A program made the position numbers and the translations under genes. From positions 14,185-78,184 of the forward strand of contig JAMPHF010000003.1 of assembly GCA_023663525.1 (NCBI GenBank): a stretch of DNA of 64,000 bases. The letters are read 5' to 3'. The notes under the pieces are model-generated. The model was given only the letters and a program-made list of their open reading frames with translations, was not told the origin of the DNA and did no database searches. Below, one piece after another: positions 1 through 7,934 of this stretch (its first letter is position 1; each line of letters begins with the position of its first letter). Source of the DNA: Bacteroides sp. GTDB taxonomy: Bacteria; Bacteroidota; Bacteroidia; Bacteroidales; Muribaculaceae.

Positions 1-52
1 CCGCGACCCCAACCTTGGCAAGGTTGTGCTCTACCAACTGAGCTATTTTCGC
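1..52 (-). tRNA. tRNA-Gly(GCC), 3' part cut by the window edge
   Basis: Read on the minus strand, the gene starts at 52 with a D-arm of the usual TAGCTCAGTTGGTAGAGC type. An anticodon stem CAACC/GGTTG follows, closing a loop with anticodon GCC, which decodes glycine. The T-arm and the acceptor 3' side run off the start of the window. A Bacteroidota-type promoter lies just upstream (95-126). Identity is firm because D-stem and anticodon stem both pair. Confidence 0.9.
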
Positions 53-94
53 AATTTGTTTCTCTGAAAACGGGGTCATTTCCGTTTTGCGATG

Positions 95-126
95 CAAAGG
101 TATGCACTTACGTGAAACTATGCAAA
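95..126 (-). promoter_or_regulatory. Promoter for tRNA-Gly
   Basis: On the minus strand there is a -7 box TACCTTTG (95-102) and a TTTG -33 element (123-126) separated by 20 bases. This matches the Bacteroidota sigma-ABfr consensus TTTG-N19-TAnnTTTG. The tRNA begins about 40 bases downstream. The same arrangement precedes the tRNA-His gene. Confidence 0.7.
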
Positions 127-296
127 TAATATTGGTGTATTTAATATTAGTTAACATTAATGCCGTTGTTCACGTGGATTAATATTAAAAAATGTAAAAG
201 CGATGGGCGATTTTTTGTGAACATTGGCATTGGAGTTCGGGTTATCTATGTAGATATTTCACGAAATGAACTAACAAAATCTCACATCATCAATTT

Positions 297-986
297 ATGA
301 AAAATCTCATACTTCTACGCCACGGTCAGAGCCAGTGGAATCTTGAGAACCGTTTTACGGGCTGGACCGATGTTGAACTGTCGGAAAAAGGTAGGGACGA
401 AGCCCGACATGCGGGCGAGCTTATCGCCAGATCGGGGTTAAAACCGCACTACTGCTTCACATCTTATCTTCGTCGCGCCATCCAGACTCTTGACATCGCT
501 CTCGATGCCATGGACAGGATGTGGCTTCCGGTTGTCAAGGACTGGCATCTCAACGAGCGTCACTATGGTGCGCTTCAGGGGATGAACAAGGCCGAAACAG
601 CCAAGAAATATGGTGACGAGCAGGTGCACATCTGGCGACGCAGCTACGATGTGGCACCTCCGGCATTGACGGTTGACGACAGCCGCTACCCCGGAGGCGA
701 GGAGCGTTATGCACTGCTTGGGGCGGAATCACTTCCGCTGACCGAGTCGCTTAAAGACACGGTGGCGCGTGTACAGCCGTGCTGGGAAGAACTTATTGCT
801 CCTGCGCTTGGTCTCTATGACACCGTTTTTGTAGCGGCACACGGAAATTCGCTGCGTGCTCTCGTGATGATGCTGCTTAAAAAGACTCCTGAGGAGATTG
901 TTGCTGAGGAGATCCCGACTGGTGTTCCACGTGTCATCGAGCTGTCTGATCGCCTTGAAGTGGTCTCAGACCGCTATCTGAAGTGA
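297..986 (+). CDS. gpmA: 2,3-bisphosphoglycerate-dependent phosphoglycerate mutase
   Basis: Cofactor-dependent mutase interconverting 3- and 2-phosphoglycerate in cytoplasmic glycolysis and gluconeogenesis. The N-terminal RHG motif supplies the phosphorylated His9. The ENRFTGWTD stretch, the proton donor Glu87 in NERHYGALQG, and His182 in AAHGNSLRAL line up with the E. coli enzyme (His11, Glu89, His184). At 229 residues it is about 20 shorter than E. coli GpmA, with the C-terminal tail reduced. It stands alone, between two tRNA genes. A strong hairpin follows the stop. Family assignment is secure. Confidence 0.96.
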   Translation: MKNLILLRHGQSQWNLENRFTGWTDVELSEKGRDEARHAGELIARSGLKPHYCFTSYLRRAIQTLDIALDAMDRMWLPVVKDWHLNERHYGALQGMNKAETAKKYGDEQVHIWRRSYDVAPPALTVDDSRYPGGEERYALLGAESLPLTESLKDTVARVQPCWEELIAPALGLYDTVFVAAHGNSLRALVMMLLKKTPEEIVAEEIPTGVPRVIELSDRLEVVSDRYLK

Positions 987-1004
987 TTTGAGAAGATAAA
1001 AAAA

Positions 1005-1034
1005 ATATTGGCTCTGATTTTTCAGAGCCAATAT
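1005..1034 (-). terminator. Terminator of the tRNA-His transcript, also downstream of gpmA
   Basis: A perfect 13-bp stem (1005-1017 with 1022-1034) closes a 4-base loop. On the minus strand it is followed by a run of seven T residues, as expected for an intrinsic terminator of the tRNA-His transcript. On the plus strand the tail is weaker, so termination of gpmA here is plausible but less certain. Confidence 0.8.
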
Positions 1035-1061
1035 CCTAATTAACAAAATTACTTTTTGGAG

Positions 1062-1136
<75 letters not shown>

Positions 1137-1155
1137 ATGTCTTGCTTTTGCGCTG

Positions 1156-1187
1156 CAAAGGTAGAGCTTTTTTTTGAAATCGCCAAA
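1156..1187 (-). promoter_or_regulatory. Promoter for tRNA-His
   Basis: The minus strand carries TTTGG (1183-1187), a 19-base spacer and TACCTTTG (1156-1163), followed after 19 bases by the tRNA 5' end. This is a near-ideal Bacteroidota housekeeping promoter. Confidence 0.8.
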
Positions 1188-1272
1188 CATATTTGCGAAA
1201 ATTCACGCTATATTTTTCTAATTTAATTTCTCCGATAGGACAATCGGTGCGAAATTTTCCCATTTTTTACTT

Positions 1273-1953
1273 ATGAGTCAAGAAATTGTGTCAAACGGGA
1301 TGAATTGTCTGTACAGCCTGTGTGCTGACAGCCCTCGTGTGGTCTATCAACTGTATCCGATGGATATTCTTCAACAATGGATTGACGCGGCAAGCCGTAG
1401 ATATTCCACATCAATTATTGTCATCACCGGAATGGACTGGAACAATGACCTGACACCGTGGCCGGCAAAGGGAGTGCCCAAAGGCTGTCCTGACTTTGAG
1501 GGCAAAGCTCCGCAATTCCTGATGCGCCTTGAGCATGTAGTCAAGGAGATTGAATCGCATATCGGTCTGACGGCGGTTGAGGAACGCACGCTTGCGGGTG
1601 TTTCTCTCTCCGGCTTGTTCACCCTTTGGCAATGGGCACAATGCGAGTTGTTTCACAACATCTTGTCGCTTTCCGGCTCTTTCTGGTATGACGGTTTCAT
1701 CGACTGGTTCAAATCTCGTAGTTTTAAAGGGAAAAATGGTTTTGCCTATTTCCTACTTGGTGATAAGGAAGCCAAGTCAACTGTCAGGGCTTTCGACTCG
1801 GTTGCCGTCAATACTGAGACAATCGTCAGGCTTCTGAAAGAGCAGGGCGTTAGAGTGGAGTATGACACAGTTCCGGGGAACCATTATCAGTACCCTATAC
1901 CCCGACTTGACCGCGCTATGTCTGCATTGACGGCAGTCGTCGCAGAGAAATGA
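1273..1953 (+). CDS. Alpha/beta-hydrolase fold putative esterase
   Basis: A 226-residue protein of the IroE/esterase-D-like branch of the alpha/beta hydrolases. The nucleophile elbow is AGVSLSG with Ser111. Likely partners are Asp164 (LLGDKE) and His204 (PGNHYQYP), in the expected order Ser-Asp-His. There is no signal peptide, so it should be cytoplasmic. Substrate unknown; relatives hydrolyse acyl esters, siderophore esters or peptides. It is separated from gpmA by a convergent tRNA. Fold assignment is good, function open. Confidence 0.75.
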   Translation: MSQEIVSNGMNCLYSLCADSPRVVYQLYPMDILQQWIDAASRRYSTSIIVITGMDWNNDLTPWPAKGVPKGCPDFEGKAPQFLMRLEHVVKEIESHIGLTAVEERTLAGVSLSGLFTLWQWAQCELFHNILSLSGSFWYDGFIDWFKSRSFKGKNGFAYFLLGDKEAKSTVRAFDSVAVNTETIVRLLKEQGVRVEYDTVPGNHYQYPIPRLDRAMSALTAVVAEK

Positions 1954-2084
1954 CATGGAAGCTCTCTCGCGATGCAATGTGACGGGAGTGTGCGGATTTG
2001 TGAACATTATTTAATTATCACCATCCTAATCAAACGATTGACGGGGCTTGTTGTTATAGTTACTGTAAACACTTGAAATTAATC

Positions 2085-2603
2085 ATGAGAAAGAGAATAC
2101 TTTATTTCATTTTAGCAATATTCGCTATGGGAACAATCACAGCCTACGGACAGACAGAGGGCAAAGGTGAAGGCTACACCTATAAGAAGTTCGACAATAC
2201 GTTTGTTGTGAGCGTGGACAATCATCAGGAAGTGGCCTCGACATTGGCGAGGGTGTGCAACGACCTGAATATCACCGGTGGTGACATCATCGGGATCGGT
2301 GCGGTCAATGAAGCCACCCTGCGCTGTTTCAATCCTGCCACAAAGGAGTATGTAGATAAAACTTTCAGTGAGCAGATGGAGATTGCTAACCTGACGGGCA
2401 ATATTGGCGTGCTTAACGGTCAGATCTATCTTCATCTCCATGTGACCCTCGGCAAAACCGACTATACGGCGTTGGCGGGACACTTGCTCAGCGCGACGCT
2501 GAACGGCGCAGGTGAATTTGTCATAAACAAGTATAGCGGTGAAGTGCCACGCTATCATAACAATCAGATCGGTCTCAACATGTACAGGTTCTGCATGGAC
2601 TGA
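2085..2603 (+). CDS. Exported PPC (DUF296) domain protein
   Basis: A 172-residue protein. The ATG at 2085 is chosen over an in-frame TTG at 2073 because it begins directly with the signal sequence (positive MRKR, hydrophobic core, cleavage near AYGQ at 20-23). The rest is a PPC/DUF296 domain: a GDIIGIGAVNEATL strand-turn, then HLHVTLG with His117 and His119, then AGHLLSATL with His133. These three histidines are the usual metal-site candidates of bacterial PPC proteins. The family is named for plant and prokaryote conserved, DNA-binding-associated proteins, yet this copy carries an export signal. That makes a DNA-binding role unlikely and a periplasmic enzyme or binding role more plausible. 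Confidence 0.75.
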   Translation: MRKRILYFILAIFAMGTITAYGQTEGKGEGYTYKKFDNTFVVSVDNHQEVASTLARVCNDLNITGGDIIGIGAVNEATLRCFNPATKEYVDKTFSEQMEIANLTGNIGVLNGQIYLHLHVTLGKTDYTALAGHLLSATLNGAGEFVINKYSGEVPRYHNNQIGLNMYRFCMD

Positions 2604-2642
2604 CGAAACCCACGAATAATAATTTCATAAGCTTCATAAACT

Positions 2643-2972
2643 ATGTTACAGACAGAATACAAGTTCGGAGAGGTTTATCCTCTTGCCGCACAGATTGAAA
2701 ACGGGATTGAAAAAGTCCAGTTCCGTAATATTTTCGGTAATGATAACGGAGGCGTTGTCCTCCTGGTCTTCAGGGCAGGGCAAAGTCTTTCGACCCACAC
2801 AGCTCCTGCCGAGGTCATGGTCAGTGTGCTTGAAGGTGAGATTGAGTTCACAATGCTTGATGTGCCTCACACAATCAAGGCCGGTGAGTTTATGCTCATG
2901 GGTGAGGGTGTGCCTCACAGCGTCACGGCAGTGTCTGACTCAAAGGTAATGCTTGTCAAGGTCAAGCCCTAA
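2643..2972 (+). CDS. Small single-domain cupin protein
   Basis: A 109-residue conserved beta-barrel (cupin_2). The first motif runs around residues 50-70 (THTAPAEVMVSVLEGEIEF) and the second around 77-95 (IKAGEFMLMGEGVPHSV). Metal ligands would be His53, Glu58 and the His of VPHSV. The first motif is degenerate, so metal binding is uncertain. It is 39 bases downstream of the PPC gene and just upstream of rubredoxin, suggesting a small co-transcribed group. Function not predictable; many such cupins are sensors or small oxidoreductase partners. Confidence 0.8.
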   Translation: MLQTEYKFGEVYPLAAQIENGIEKVQFRNIFGNDNGGVVLLVFRAGQSLSTHTAPAEVMVSVLEGEIEFTMLDVPHTIKAGEFMLMGEGVPHSVTAVSDSKVMLVKVKP

Positions 2973-3038
2973 TGCGGCGGTAATGACAAGATGCAATACG
3001 TACTTAATGAAAGTAAAATCTCAAAAATAGAAATAGGT

Positions 3039-3200
3039 ATGGAAAAATACGAATGTGAAGTTTGCGGATGGATCTATGATCCCGCAGTTGGCGATCCTGA
3101 CAACGGTATCAAGCCCGGTACAAAGTTTGAAGACCTCCCCGACGATTGGGTATGCCCGGTCTGTGGTGTGGGCAAAGATCAGTTCAAACCCGTTGAATGA
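3039..3200 (+). CDS. Rubredoxin
   Basis: A 53-residue rubredoxin, a one-iron electron carrier of anaerobes that serves peroxide and superoxide reduction or other reductases. The four iron ligands are two CxxC knuckles: Cys6/Cys9 (CEVCG) and Cys39/Cys42 (CPVCG). The length matches the family exactly if the ATG at 3039 is used. A longer frame from 2991 would add 16 atypical residues and is rejected. It follows the cupin gene by 66 bases. Confidence 0.97.
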   Translation: MEKYECEVCGWIYDPAVGDPDNGIKPGTKFEDLPDDWVCPVCGVGKDQFKPVE

Positions 3201-3227
3201 TCGTTTCTTAACGAATGAAGATTCATG

Positions 3228-3258
3228 ATCCTCAATACCCATAGCCGGTATTGGGGAT
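3228..3258 (+). terminator. Hairpin after rubredoxin
   Basis: A 12-bp stem (3228-3239 with 3247-3258, one G-T pair) lies about 28 bases after the rubredoxin stop. It lacks a T-run, so it may be an mRNA-stabilising or factor-dependent end rather than a classic intrinsic terminator. Confidence 0.45.
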
Positions 3259-3301
3259 TATGTCTCTCTATACACTCTTTCCGCATATTGATGAAAATCA
3301 T

Positions 3302-3309
3302 TAAATTTG
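3302..3309 (+). promoter_or_regulatory. -7 box for ogt
   Basis: TAAATTTG matches the Bacteroidota TAnnTTTG -7 consensus and sits 12 to 18 bases before the ogt start codon. No convincing TTTG -33 element is present. Confidence 0.5.
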
Positions 3310-3320
3310 TGCCTAATTGA

Positions 3321-3854
3321 ATGAATATGGATAAGATAATTACACAGATTTACTCATCTCCTTGCGGAATGCTCGCTCTCGGCTCGTTTGGCGACGAGCT
3401 GTGTCTATGCGACTGGTTGTCTGGCGCGCATCATCGCTTTGGAGTTGACAGACTTAGTCGTCTGCTCAACGTTGAATCTGCAGAAGGTTCATCTACGGTC
3501 ATCGAGGCTGCCATCCGTCAGCTTGAAGAATATTTTGCCGGAGTCAGACGGTGTTTTGATGTCCCGTTGCTCCATGTCGGCACTGATTTTCAAAAAATGG
3601 TCTGGCACGGATTGCTCGCCGTTCCCTATGGTAAAACAATCTCATACGGTGAGGTGGCGGCGATGCTTGGTCGGCACAATTCGGTGCGGGCGGTAGCAAA
3701 TGCCAATGGTGCCAATCCGTTGTCGATATTTGTCCCGTGCCATCGGGTCATTGGGAGTGACGGGTCATTGACCGGCTATGGCGGAGGTCTGAAAGTCAAG
3801 GAGTATCTGTTGAGGCTTGAAGGTGCCATCACTGACACTCCGTCAATTTTTTGA
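3321..3854 (+). CDS. ogt: Methylated-DNA--protein-cysteine methyltransferase
   Basis: Suicidal repair protein that moves the alkyl group from O6-alkylguanine to its own cysteine. The active-site PCHRV motif gives Cys140, followed by the SLTGYGGGL substrate loop. The YGKTISYGEVA helix-turn-helix and the RAVANANGANPLSIF stretch are typical. Length is 177 residues, normal for Ogt. The start may be at 3321 or at the second methionine at 3327. It has its own predicted promoter and is not in an obvious operon. Confidence 0.95.
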   Translation: MNMDKIITQIYSSPCGMLALGSFGDELCLCDWLSGAHHRFGVDRLSRLLNVESAEGSSTVIEAAIRQLEEYFAGVRRCFDVPLLHVGTDFQKMVWHGLLAVPYGKTISYGEVAAMLGRHNSVRAVANANGANPLSIFVPCHRVIGSDGSLTGYGGGLKVKEYLLRLEGAITDTPSIF

Positions 3855-3930
3855 TATATTTCCTGCGTGTTGCAGTATTTCGAGTATGGTTATCGCTAAA
3901 AATGGTAAAACATTTGTAGGTTCAAGATGT

Positions 3931-3938
3931 TAAATTTG
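3931..3938 (+). promoter_or_regulatory. -7 box for the DXS-like gene
   Basis: TAAATTTG at 3931-3938 fits TAnnTTTG. A TTTG occurs at 3913-3916 but its spacing (14 bases) is short. The start codon is 42 bases downstream. Confidence 0.45.
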
Positions 3939-3979
3939 TATCTGCACTTACCATCTATATGTAATCATCAATTTTAAAT

Positions 3980-5713
3980 ATGGAAATAGATCTTAAATCC
4001 CTGCATTCTCCTTCCGACATCAAGAGTCTTTCGCTTGACGAGCTCAAGGATCTGAGTGAGGAGCTGCGTGCCAATCTTATGAAAAAGCTGTCGGCTCATG
4101 GCGGTCACGTCGGGCCGAATCTCGGTGTGGTCGAGGCCACTGTCGCACTTCACTATGTGTTTGACGCTCCGACTGATAAGATCGTCTTCGATGTGAGTCA
4201 CCAAAGTTATGTCCACAAGATGTTGACCGGCAGAATCGAGGCATTCATTGACCCTGAACATTACAATGATGTCACGGGCTATACATGTCCCAGGGAAAGT
4301 GACTACGATTTGTTTGAGGTGGGCCATACTTCCACCTCGATAGCTCTTGCCTCAGGTCTTGCCAAGGCTCGTGACCTTGAGGGAGGGAAGGAAAACGTCA
4401 TTGCCTTCATCGGCGATGCCTCTCTCGGCGGAGGTGAGGCCCTTGAGGCTCTCGACTTCGCTCCGACGCTCGGCTCGAACTTCATTGTGATTCTCAATGA
4501 CAATCAGATGTCGATAGCCGAGAATCACGGCGCGCTTTATGATCATCTGTCCGAACTCCGCAAGACGAATGGAACGGCATCCAACAATATTTTCCGTGCA
4601 CTTGGCTATCAATATATCTATGTGGCCGAAGGAAACAATCTCAGTGCGCTGATCCAGGCTTTCAAGTCTGTGCGCGACACTGACCACGCTGTGCTTGTGC
4701 ATATCAACACCGACAAGGGTGCCGGGCTTCCGGTCGCTGAAGCCAATAAGGAGGCATTTCACTATGCCGGACCGTTCAACCTGAAGACCGGTGCGCCGCT
4801 CGTTGAGGACGACTCGGAGGATTACAGTGACATCTTCGCACGCCATCTACTCATCCGTATGCACGATGACCCGAATGTCGTGACCATCACGGCGGGAACT
4901 CCGGGTGCGATTGCTTTCACTCCGGAGCGGCGCAAGAGTGCCGGACGACAGTTTGTGGATGTCGGTATCTGCGAGCAGGCGGCCACTGCCGTTGCTGCCG
5001 GATTGGCCAAAGGCGGATGCCGCCCGGTGTTTGGAGTTATGGCCACATTCATCCAGCGTGCCTATGACCAACTGTCGCACGACATAGCGATCAATGGCCT
5101 CCCCGCAGTCATCGTGGACTTTGCCGGAGGTATATGGGGCATACCTGACATGACACATCTCGGATTCTTCGACATTCCGCTCATCTCGAATATCCCGGAT
5201 TTCGTGTTCCTTGCTCCGACCTGCGCCGAGGAATATCTCTCGATGATAGACTGGGCTATCGAGCAAACTGATCATCCGGTGGTAGTCCGCACTCCCGGTG
5301 GCGCGGTGACCCATTCCGATCGTGCGATAGATGTCGATTTCTTCAAATATGATGTCGTGGAGCAGGGTGAGGATATTGCGGTGATCGGTGCCGGTGATTT
5401 CTTCGGCTTGGCCAAAGAGGCTGTGGATCTGATGAGGAAAGCCGGCAAGAATCCGACACTCATAAATCCCCGTAATCTCTCGCGGCTTGACCGTGAATGT
5501 CTTGACTCATTGAAGGGATATTCTACTGTCATCACGCTTGAGGATGGTATCCTCGATGGTGGATTCGGGCAGAAAGTTGCGGCCTATCTCGGTGGCTCGC
5601 CTGTCAAAGTCTTCACACTCGGTCTTGCGAAGGAGTTTCTCGATCGCTACAATGCTTCCGAGGTCATGGAAGCCAACGGTCTAACACCGTCGCAGATTGC
5701 AGCCCTCGTGTGA
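3980..5713 (+). CDS. Divergent DXS-like thiamine-diphosphate enzyme
   Basis: A 577-residue single-chain member of the DXS/transketolase family, shorter than typical DXS (about 620-640). Family hallmarks: HVGPNLG (43-49), FDVSHQSYVHKMLTGR (70-85), the diphosphate motif GDASLGGGEALEALD (145-159) with NDN at 173-175, and catalytic Glu332 in ICEQAA. Differences from true DXS are clear. The EQH signature is EQA. The DRAGxVGxDGxTHxG substrate motif is changed at 380-398, with Phe381 in place of the conserved Arg and one extra residue before Thr392-His393. It probably makes a different ketol- or acyl-transfer product, so the name 1-deoxyxylulose-5-phosphate synthase should not be transferred without testing. 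Confidence 0.8.
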   Translation: MEIDLKSLHSPSDIKSLSLDELKDLSEELRANLMKKLSAHGGHVGPNLGVVEATVALHYVFDAPTDKIVFDVSHQSYVHKMLTGRIEAFIDPEHYNDVTGYTCPRESDYDLFEVGHTSTSIALASGLAKARDLEGGKENVIAFIGDASLGGGEALEALDFAPTLGSNFIVILNDNQMSIAENHGALYDHLSELRKTNGTASNNIFRALGYQYIYVAEGNNLSALIQAFKSVRDTDHAVLVHINTDKGAGLPVAEANKEAFHYAGPFNLKTGAPLVEDDSEDYSDIFARHLLIRMHDDPNVVTITAGTPGAIAFTPERRKSAGRQFVDVGICEQAATAVAAGLAKGGCRPVFGVMATFIQRAYDQLSHDIAINGLPAVIVDFAGGIWGIPDMTHLGFFDIPLISNIPDFVFLAPTCAEEYLSMIDWAIEQTDHPVVVRTPGGAVTHSDRAIDVDFFKYDVVEQGEDIAVIGAGDFFGLAKEAVDLMRKAGKNPTLINPRNLSRLDRECLDSLKGYSTVITLEDGILDGGFGQKVAAYLGGSPVKVFTLGLAKEFLDRYNASEVMEANGLTPSQIAALV

Positions 5714-5747
5714 ATGGAAATATATAACTGAAATGTAGGTGCATGGT

Positions 5748-5805
5748 ATGCAGCCATGAGCCATGATTGCCCCTCACTTAGGGTTGTCATGGTTCATGGC
5801 TGCAT
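5748..5805. terminator. Large hairpin between convergent genes
   Basis: A 19-bp stem (5748-5766 with 5787-5805, one G-T pair) closes a 20-base loop, itself partly paired. It lies between the DXS-like gene and miaB, which converge. Neither side has a T-run, so it may act as a bidirectional 3'-end structure rather than a canonical terminator. Confidence 0.5.
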
Positions 5806-5827
5806 GATTTATGGAGTGTCCGTCCTC

Positions 5828-7168
5828 TTACGCCAGCTCTCCGATGAGCGTTGCTGACGATGAATCGATCACTCTGACTTTGATGGTGTCGCCTACGCGG
5901 TAGTTGCCTCGTGGGAACACGAGGGTCTTGTTCTGCTGATTGCGCCCGACAAATTGCTCTTTGGAGCGTTTCGACACTCCTTCGACGAGGACATCGAACA
6001 CTTTCCCGACATCGCGTGCGTTGCTCTCGCGCGACAGTTCGTTCTGAAGTGCGATCATGCGGTTCAACCTGTCAATCTTGACATCCTCAGGAATGTTGTC
6101 AGGCATGGTCTTCGCCGCGAGAGTCCCCGGTCGTTCCGAATATTTGAACATGAATGATGAGTCAAAGCCGACCTCACGCATGAGCGAGAGAGTCTCCTGA
6201 AAATCCTCCTCCGTCTCATCGTGGAATCCCGTGAAAAGGTCGCTTGAGATACCGCAGTCGGGCATTGTGCGCCTTATGGCGGCGATACGGTCGAGATACC
6301 ATTCGCGGGTGTATTTGCGGTTCATGGCCTTGAGCACTTTGTTGGAGCCGGATTGGACGGGGAGATGGATATGGCGGCAGATGTTTGGGCGCGAGGCTAT
6401 CATGGCTATTGTCTCGTCGCTCATGTCTTTCGGATGTGATGTCGTGAAGCGTATCCGCATGTCGGGTGCGGCGTCAGCGACAAGCCCGAGCAGGGTGGGG
6501 AAGTTGATGACGTTTCCGTCCGCATCGGTGTAGAGGTAGCTGTTGACGTTCTGCCCCAGCAGGGTCGCTTCCTTGAAGCCTCTTGCGCGCAGGTCGGCAA
6601 GTTCGGCAAGTATGCTCTCGGCACTTCGTGAGCGTTCGCGTCCACGTGTGTAGGGGACTATGCAATAGGAGCAGAAGTTATTGCATCCGCGCATGATACT
6701 GATGAAGCCCGACACCGGGTTGCCGGTTATTCTGGCGGGGATGATGTCGCGGTAAGTCTCAGTGGTGCTCAGTTCCACGTTGACGGCTTTCTCTCCGCTC
6801 TCGACTGAGGCAAAGAGATTCGGCAGGTCGAGATAGGAGTCAGGACCTGCCACGAGGTCAACTCCATGTTTGCTGACGAGTTCATCCCTGACTCGCTCCG
6901 CCATGCAGCCGATCACTCCGACAATCAGTCGCGGAGCATCTTTCGGGCGTTTTCTTCGCAGCGATGCGAGGTAGGCCAGACGGGCCACGATTTTCTGCTC
7001 CGCGTTGTCGCGTATGGAGCAGGTGTTGAGGAGGATGGCGTCAGCCTCCTCGGCAGAGGCGGCGATTTCATAGCCCACGGTCTCCATGATGGAAGCGACG
7101 ACCTCACTGTCGGCCACATTCATCTGGCAGCCGTAAGTCTCTATATGTAATTTGCGTGATAAGTTCAT
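5828..7168 (-). CDS. miaB: tRNA-2-methylthio-N6-dimethylallyladenosine synthase
   Basis: Radical-SAM methylthiotransferase that modifies A37 of tRNAs reading UNN codons. The N-terminal UPF0004 domain supplies Cys14, Cys50 and Cys88 for the auxiliary [4Fe-4S] cluster. The radical-SAM triad is Cys162, Cys166 and Cys169 in GCNNFCSYCIVPYTRGRERS. A C-terminal TRAM domain covers roughly residues 380-446. At 446 residues it has the usual length. It starts 75 bases from the divergent small membrane-protein gene, and both appear to use overlapping -7 boxes in a palindrome at 7210-7230. Confidence 0.97.
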   Translation of the reverse strand: MNLSRKLHIETYGCQMNVADSEVVASIMETVGYEIAASAEEADAILLNTCSIRDNAEQKIVARLAYLASLRRKRPKDAPRLIVGVIGCMAERVRDELVSKHGVDLVAGPDSYLDLPNLFASVESGEKAVNVELSTTETYRDIIPARITGNPVSGFISIMRGCNNFCSYCIVPYTRGRERSRSAESILAELADLRARGFKEATLLGQNVNSYLYTDADGNVINFPTLLGLVADAAPDMRIRFTTSHPKDMSDETIAMIASRPNICRHIHLPVQSGSNKVLKAMNRKYTREWYLDRIAAIRRTMPDCGISSDLFTGFHDETEEDFQETLSLMREVGFDSSFMFKYSERPGTLAAKTMPDNIPEDVKIDRLNRMIALQNELSRESNARDVGKVFDVLVEGVSKRSKEQFVGRNQQNKTLVFPRGNYRVGDTIKVRVIDSSSATLIGELA

Positions 7169-7209
7169 GAATTTATTAGATAGATTCTTGGCTATAAGCG
7201 TAGGATTCT

Positions 7210-7230
7210 GTAATTTTGCTGCAAAATTAC
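7210..7230. promoter_or_regulatory. Palindromic, overlapping divergent -7 boxes
   Basis: The 21-base near-perfect palindrome holds TAATTTTG on the plus strand (7211-7218) and the same box on the minus strand (7222-7229). The plus-strand box has a TTG 20 bases upstream (7188-7190). Each box points toward its own gene (7244 on plus, miaB on minus), but the polymerase footprints would overlap. Confidence 0.55.
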
Positions 7231-7243
7231 GAAAAACCGCGCA

Positions 7244-7744
7244 ATGGAAAAAATTATATCATTCCTGCTTGTCATCGGTATATCAATTCTCTTTGAAGGC
7301 ATCAGTAGGTGGTGGCGTAAAGGGAATGATTCGTCGCGTCAGGATGAATCGGATGTAAAGTCAAGTTCATTCGCGAATTTTTTCAAATCGTTGGACCGAC
7401 AGACCTCTGCCATGACACGTGCTTCGCGTATGGCACCTTTCGCCATTCACGGCAGCGAGGATGATGAAGAAGATGACGAAGCCGATATGGAGGCAAATAT
7501 CGGTCAAGCCCTCCCTCCCACCGCTCACTCGGTGGAATCCCCACATCCATCCATCGAACCACATCCCTCCATAGCAGAAATGACAGAGCCGGAATCGGAT
7601 TCTATGGATGAGACCATGGACCGTGCTCCCCTCCGGCTCAAGGTTGATGAAAGCGACGCTGCTGTTGCCGAGCATTACCGGCGTTGGCGGCAAGCCATAA
7701 TCGACAGCGAGATAATAAGACCGAAGTACATTGACCGCAACTGA
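7244..7744 (+). CDS. Small single-pass membrane protein of unknown function
   Basis: A 166-residue protein that I do not recognise by name. Residues 4-20 form one hydrophobic segment ending at a basic tryptophan pair (RWWRKG), so it is anchored at the N terminus. The middle (about 70-125) is acidic, low-complexity and proline/serine-rich, with an EDDEEDDEAD run. The C-terminal 25 residues (YRRWRQAIIDSEIIRPKY) look conserved and folded; similar ends occur in small Bacteroidales hypothetical proteins. It is divergent from miaB, and the 10-bp repeat array follows its stop codon. Confidence 0.7.
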   Translation: MEKIISFLLVIGISILFEGISRWWRKGNDSSRQDESDVKSSSFANFFKSLDRQTSAMTRASRMAPFAIHGSEDDEEDDEADMEANIGQALPPTAHSVESPHPSIEPHPSIAEMTEPESDSMDETMDRAPLRLKVDESDAAVAEHYRRWRQAIIDSEIIRPKYIDRN

Positions 7745-7784
7745 AAAAGGAAACAGAAACCTTAAATTCCCCACTCCCCCAAAA

Positions 7785-7874
7785 TCAAGATGTATCAAGA
7801 TGTATCAAGCTGCCTCAAGCTGCCTAAAGCTGCCTAAAGCTGAATCTTGATAAATCGAGCTGAATTTCGATAAC
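7785..7874 (+). repeat. 10-bp tandem repeat, about nine units
   Basis: Nine head-to-tail 10-base units lie between two genes: two copies of TCAAGATGTA, two of TCAAGCTGCC, then TAAAGCTGCC, TAAAGCTGAA, TCTTGATAAA, TCGAGCTGAA and TTTCGATAAC. Neighbouring units are near identical and decay toward the right, a pattern expected from slippage or stepwise duplication. The unit length is close to one DNA helical turn, so the same base pattern falls on one face of the helix. The array ends 60 bases before the CoA-transferase start codon. Confidence 0.85.
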
Positions 7875-7934
7875 CCGAAGATAGAATCGTATAAATAATC
7901 TCACTCCTCCAATAACTCAGAAAAGAAGAAAATT

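Noticed and set aside
3980-5713. Symbol dxs for the thiamine-diphosphate enzyme
   Set aside because: Key substrate-site residues of true DXS are changed, so the symbol was withheld.
7785-7874. CRISPR array
   Set aside because: The units are only 10 bases and adjacent, with no unique spacers and no cas genes in the window.
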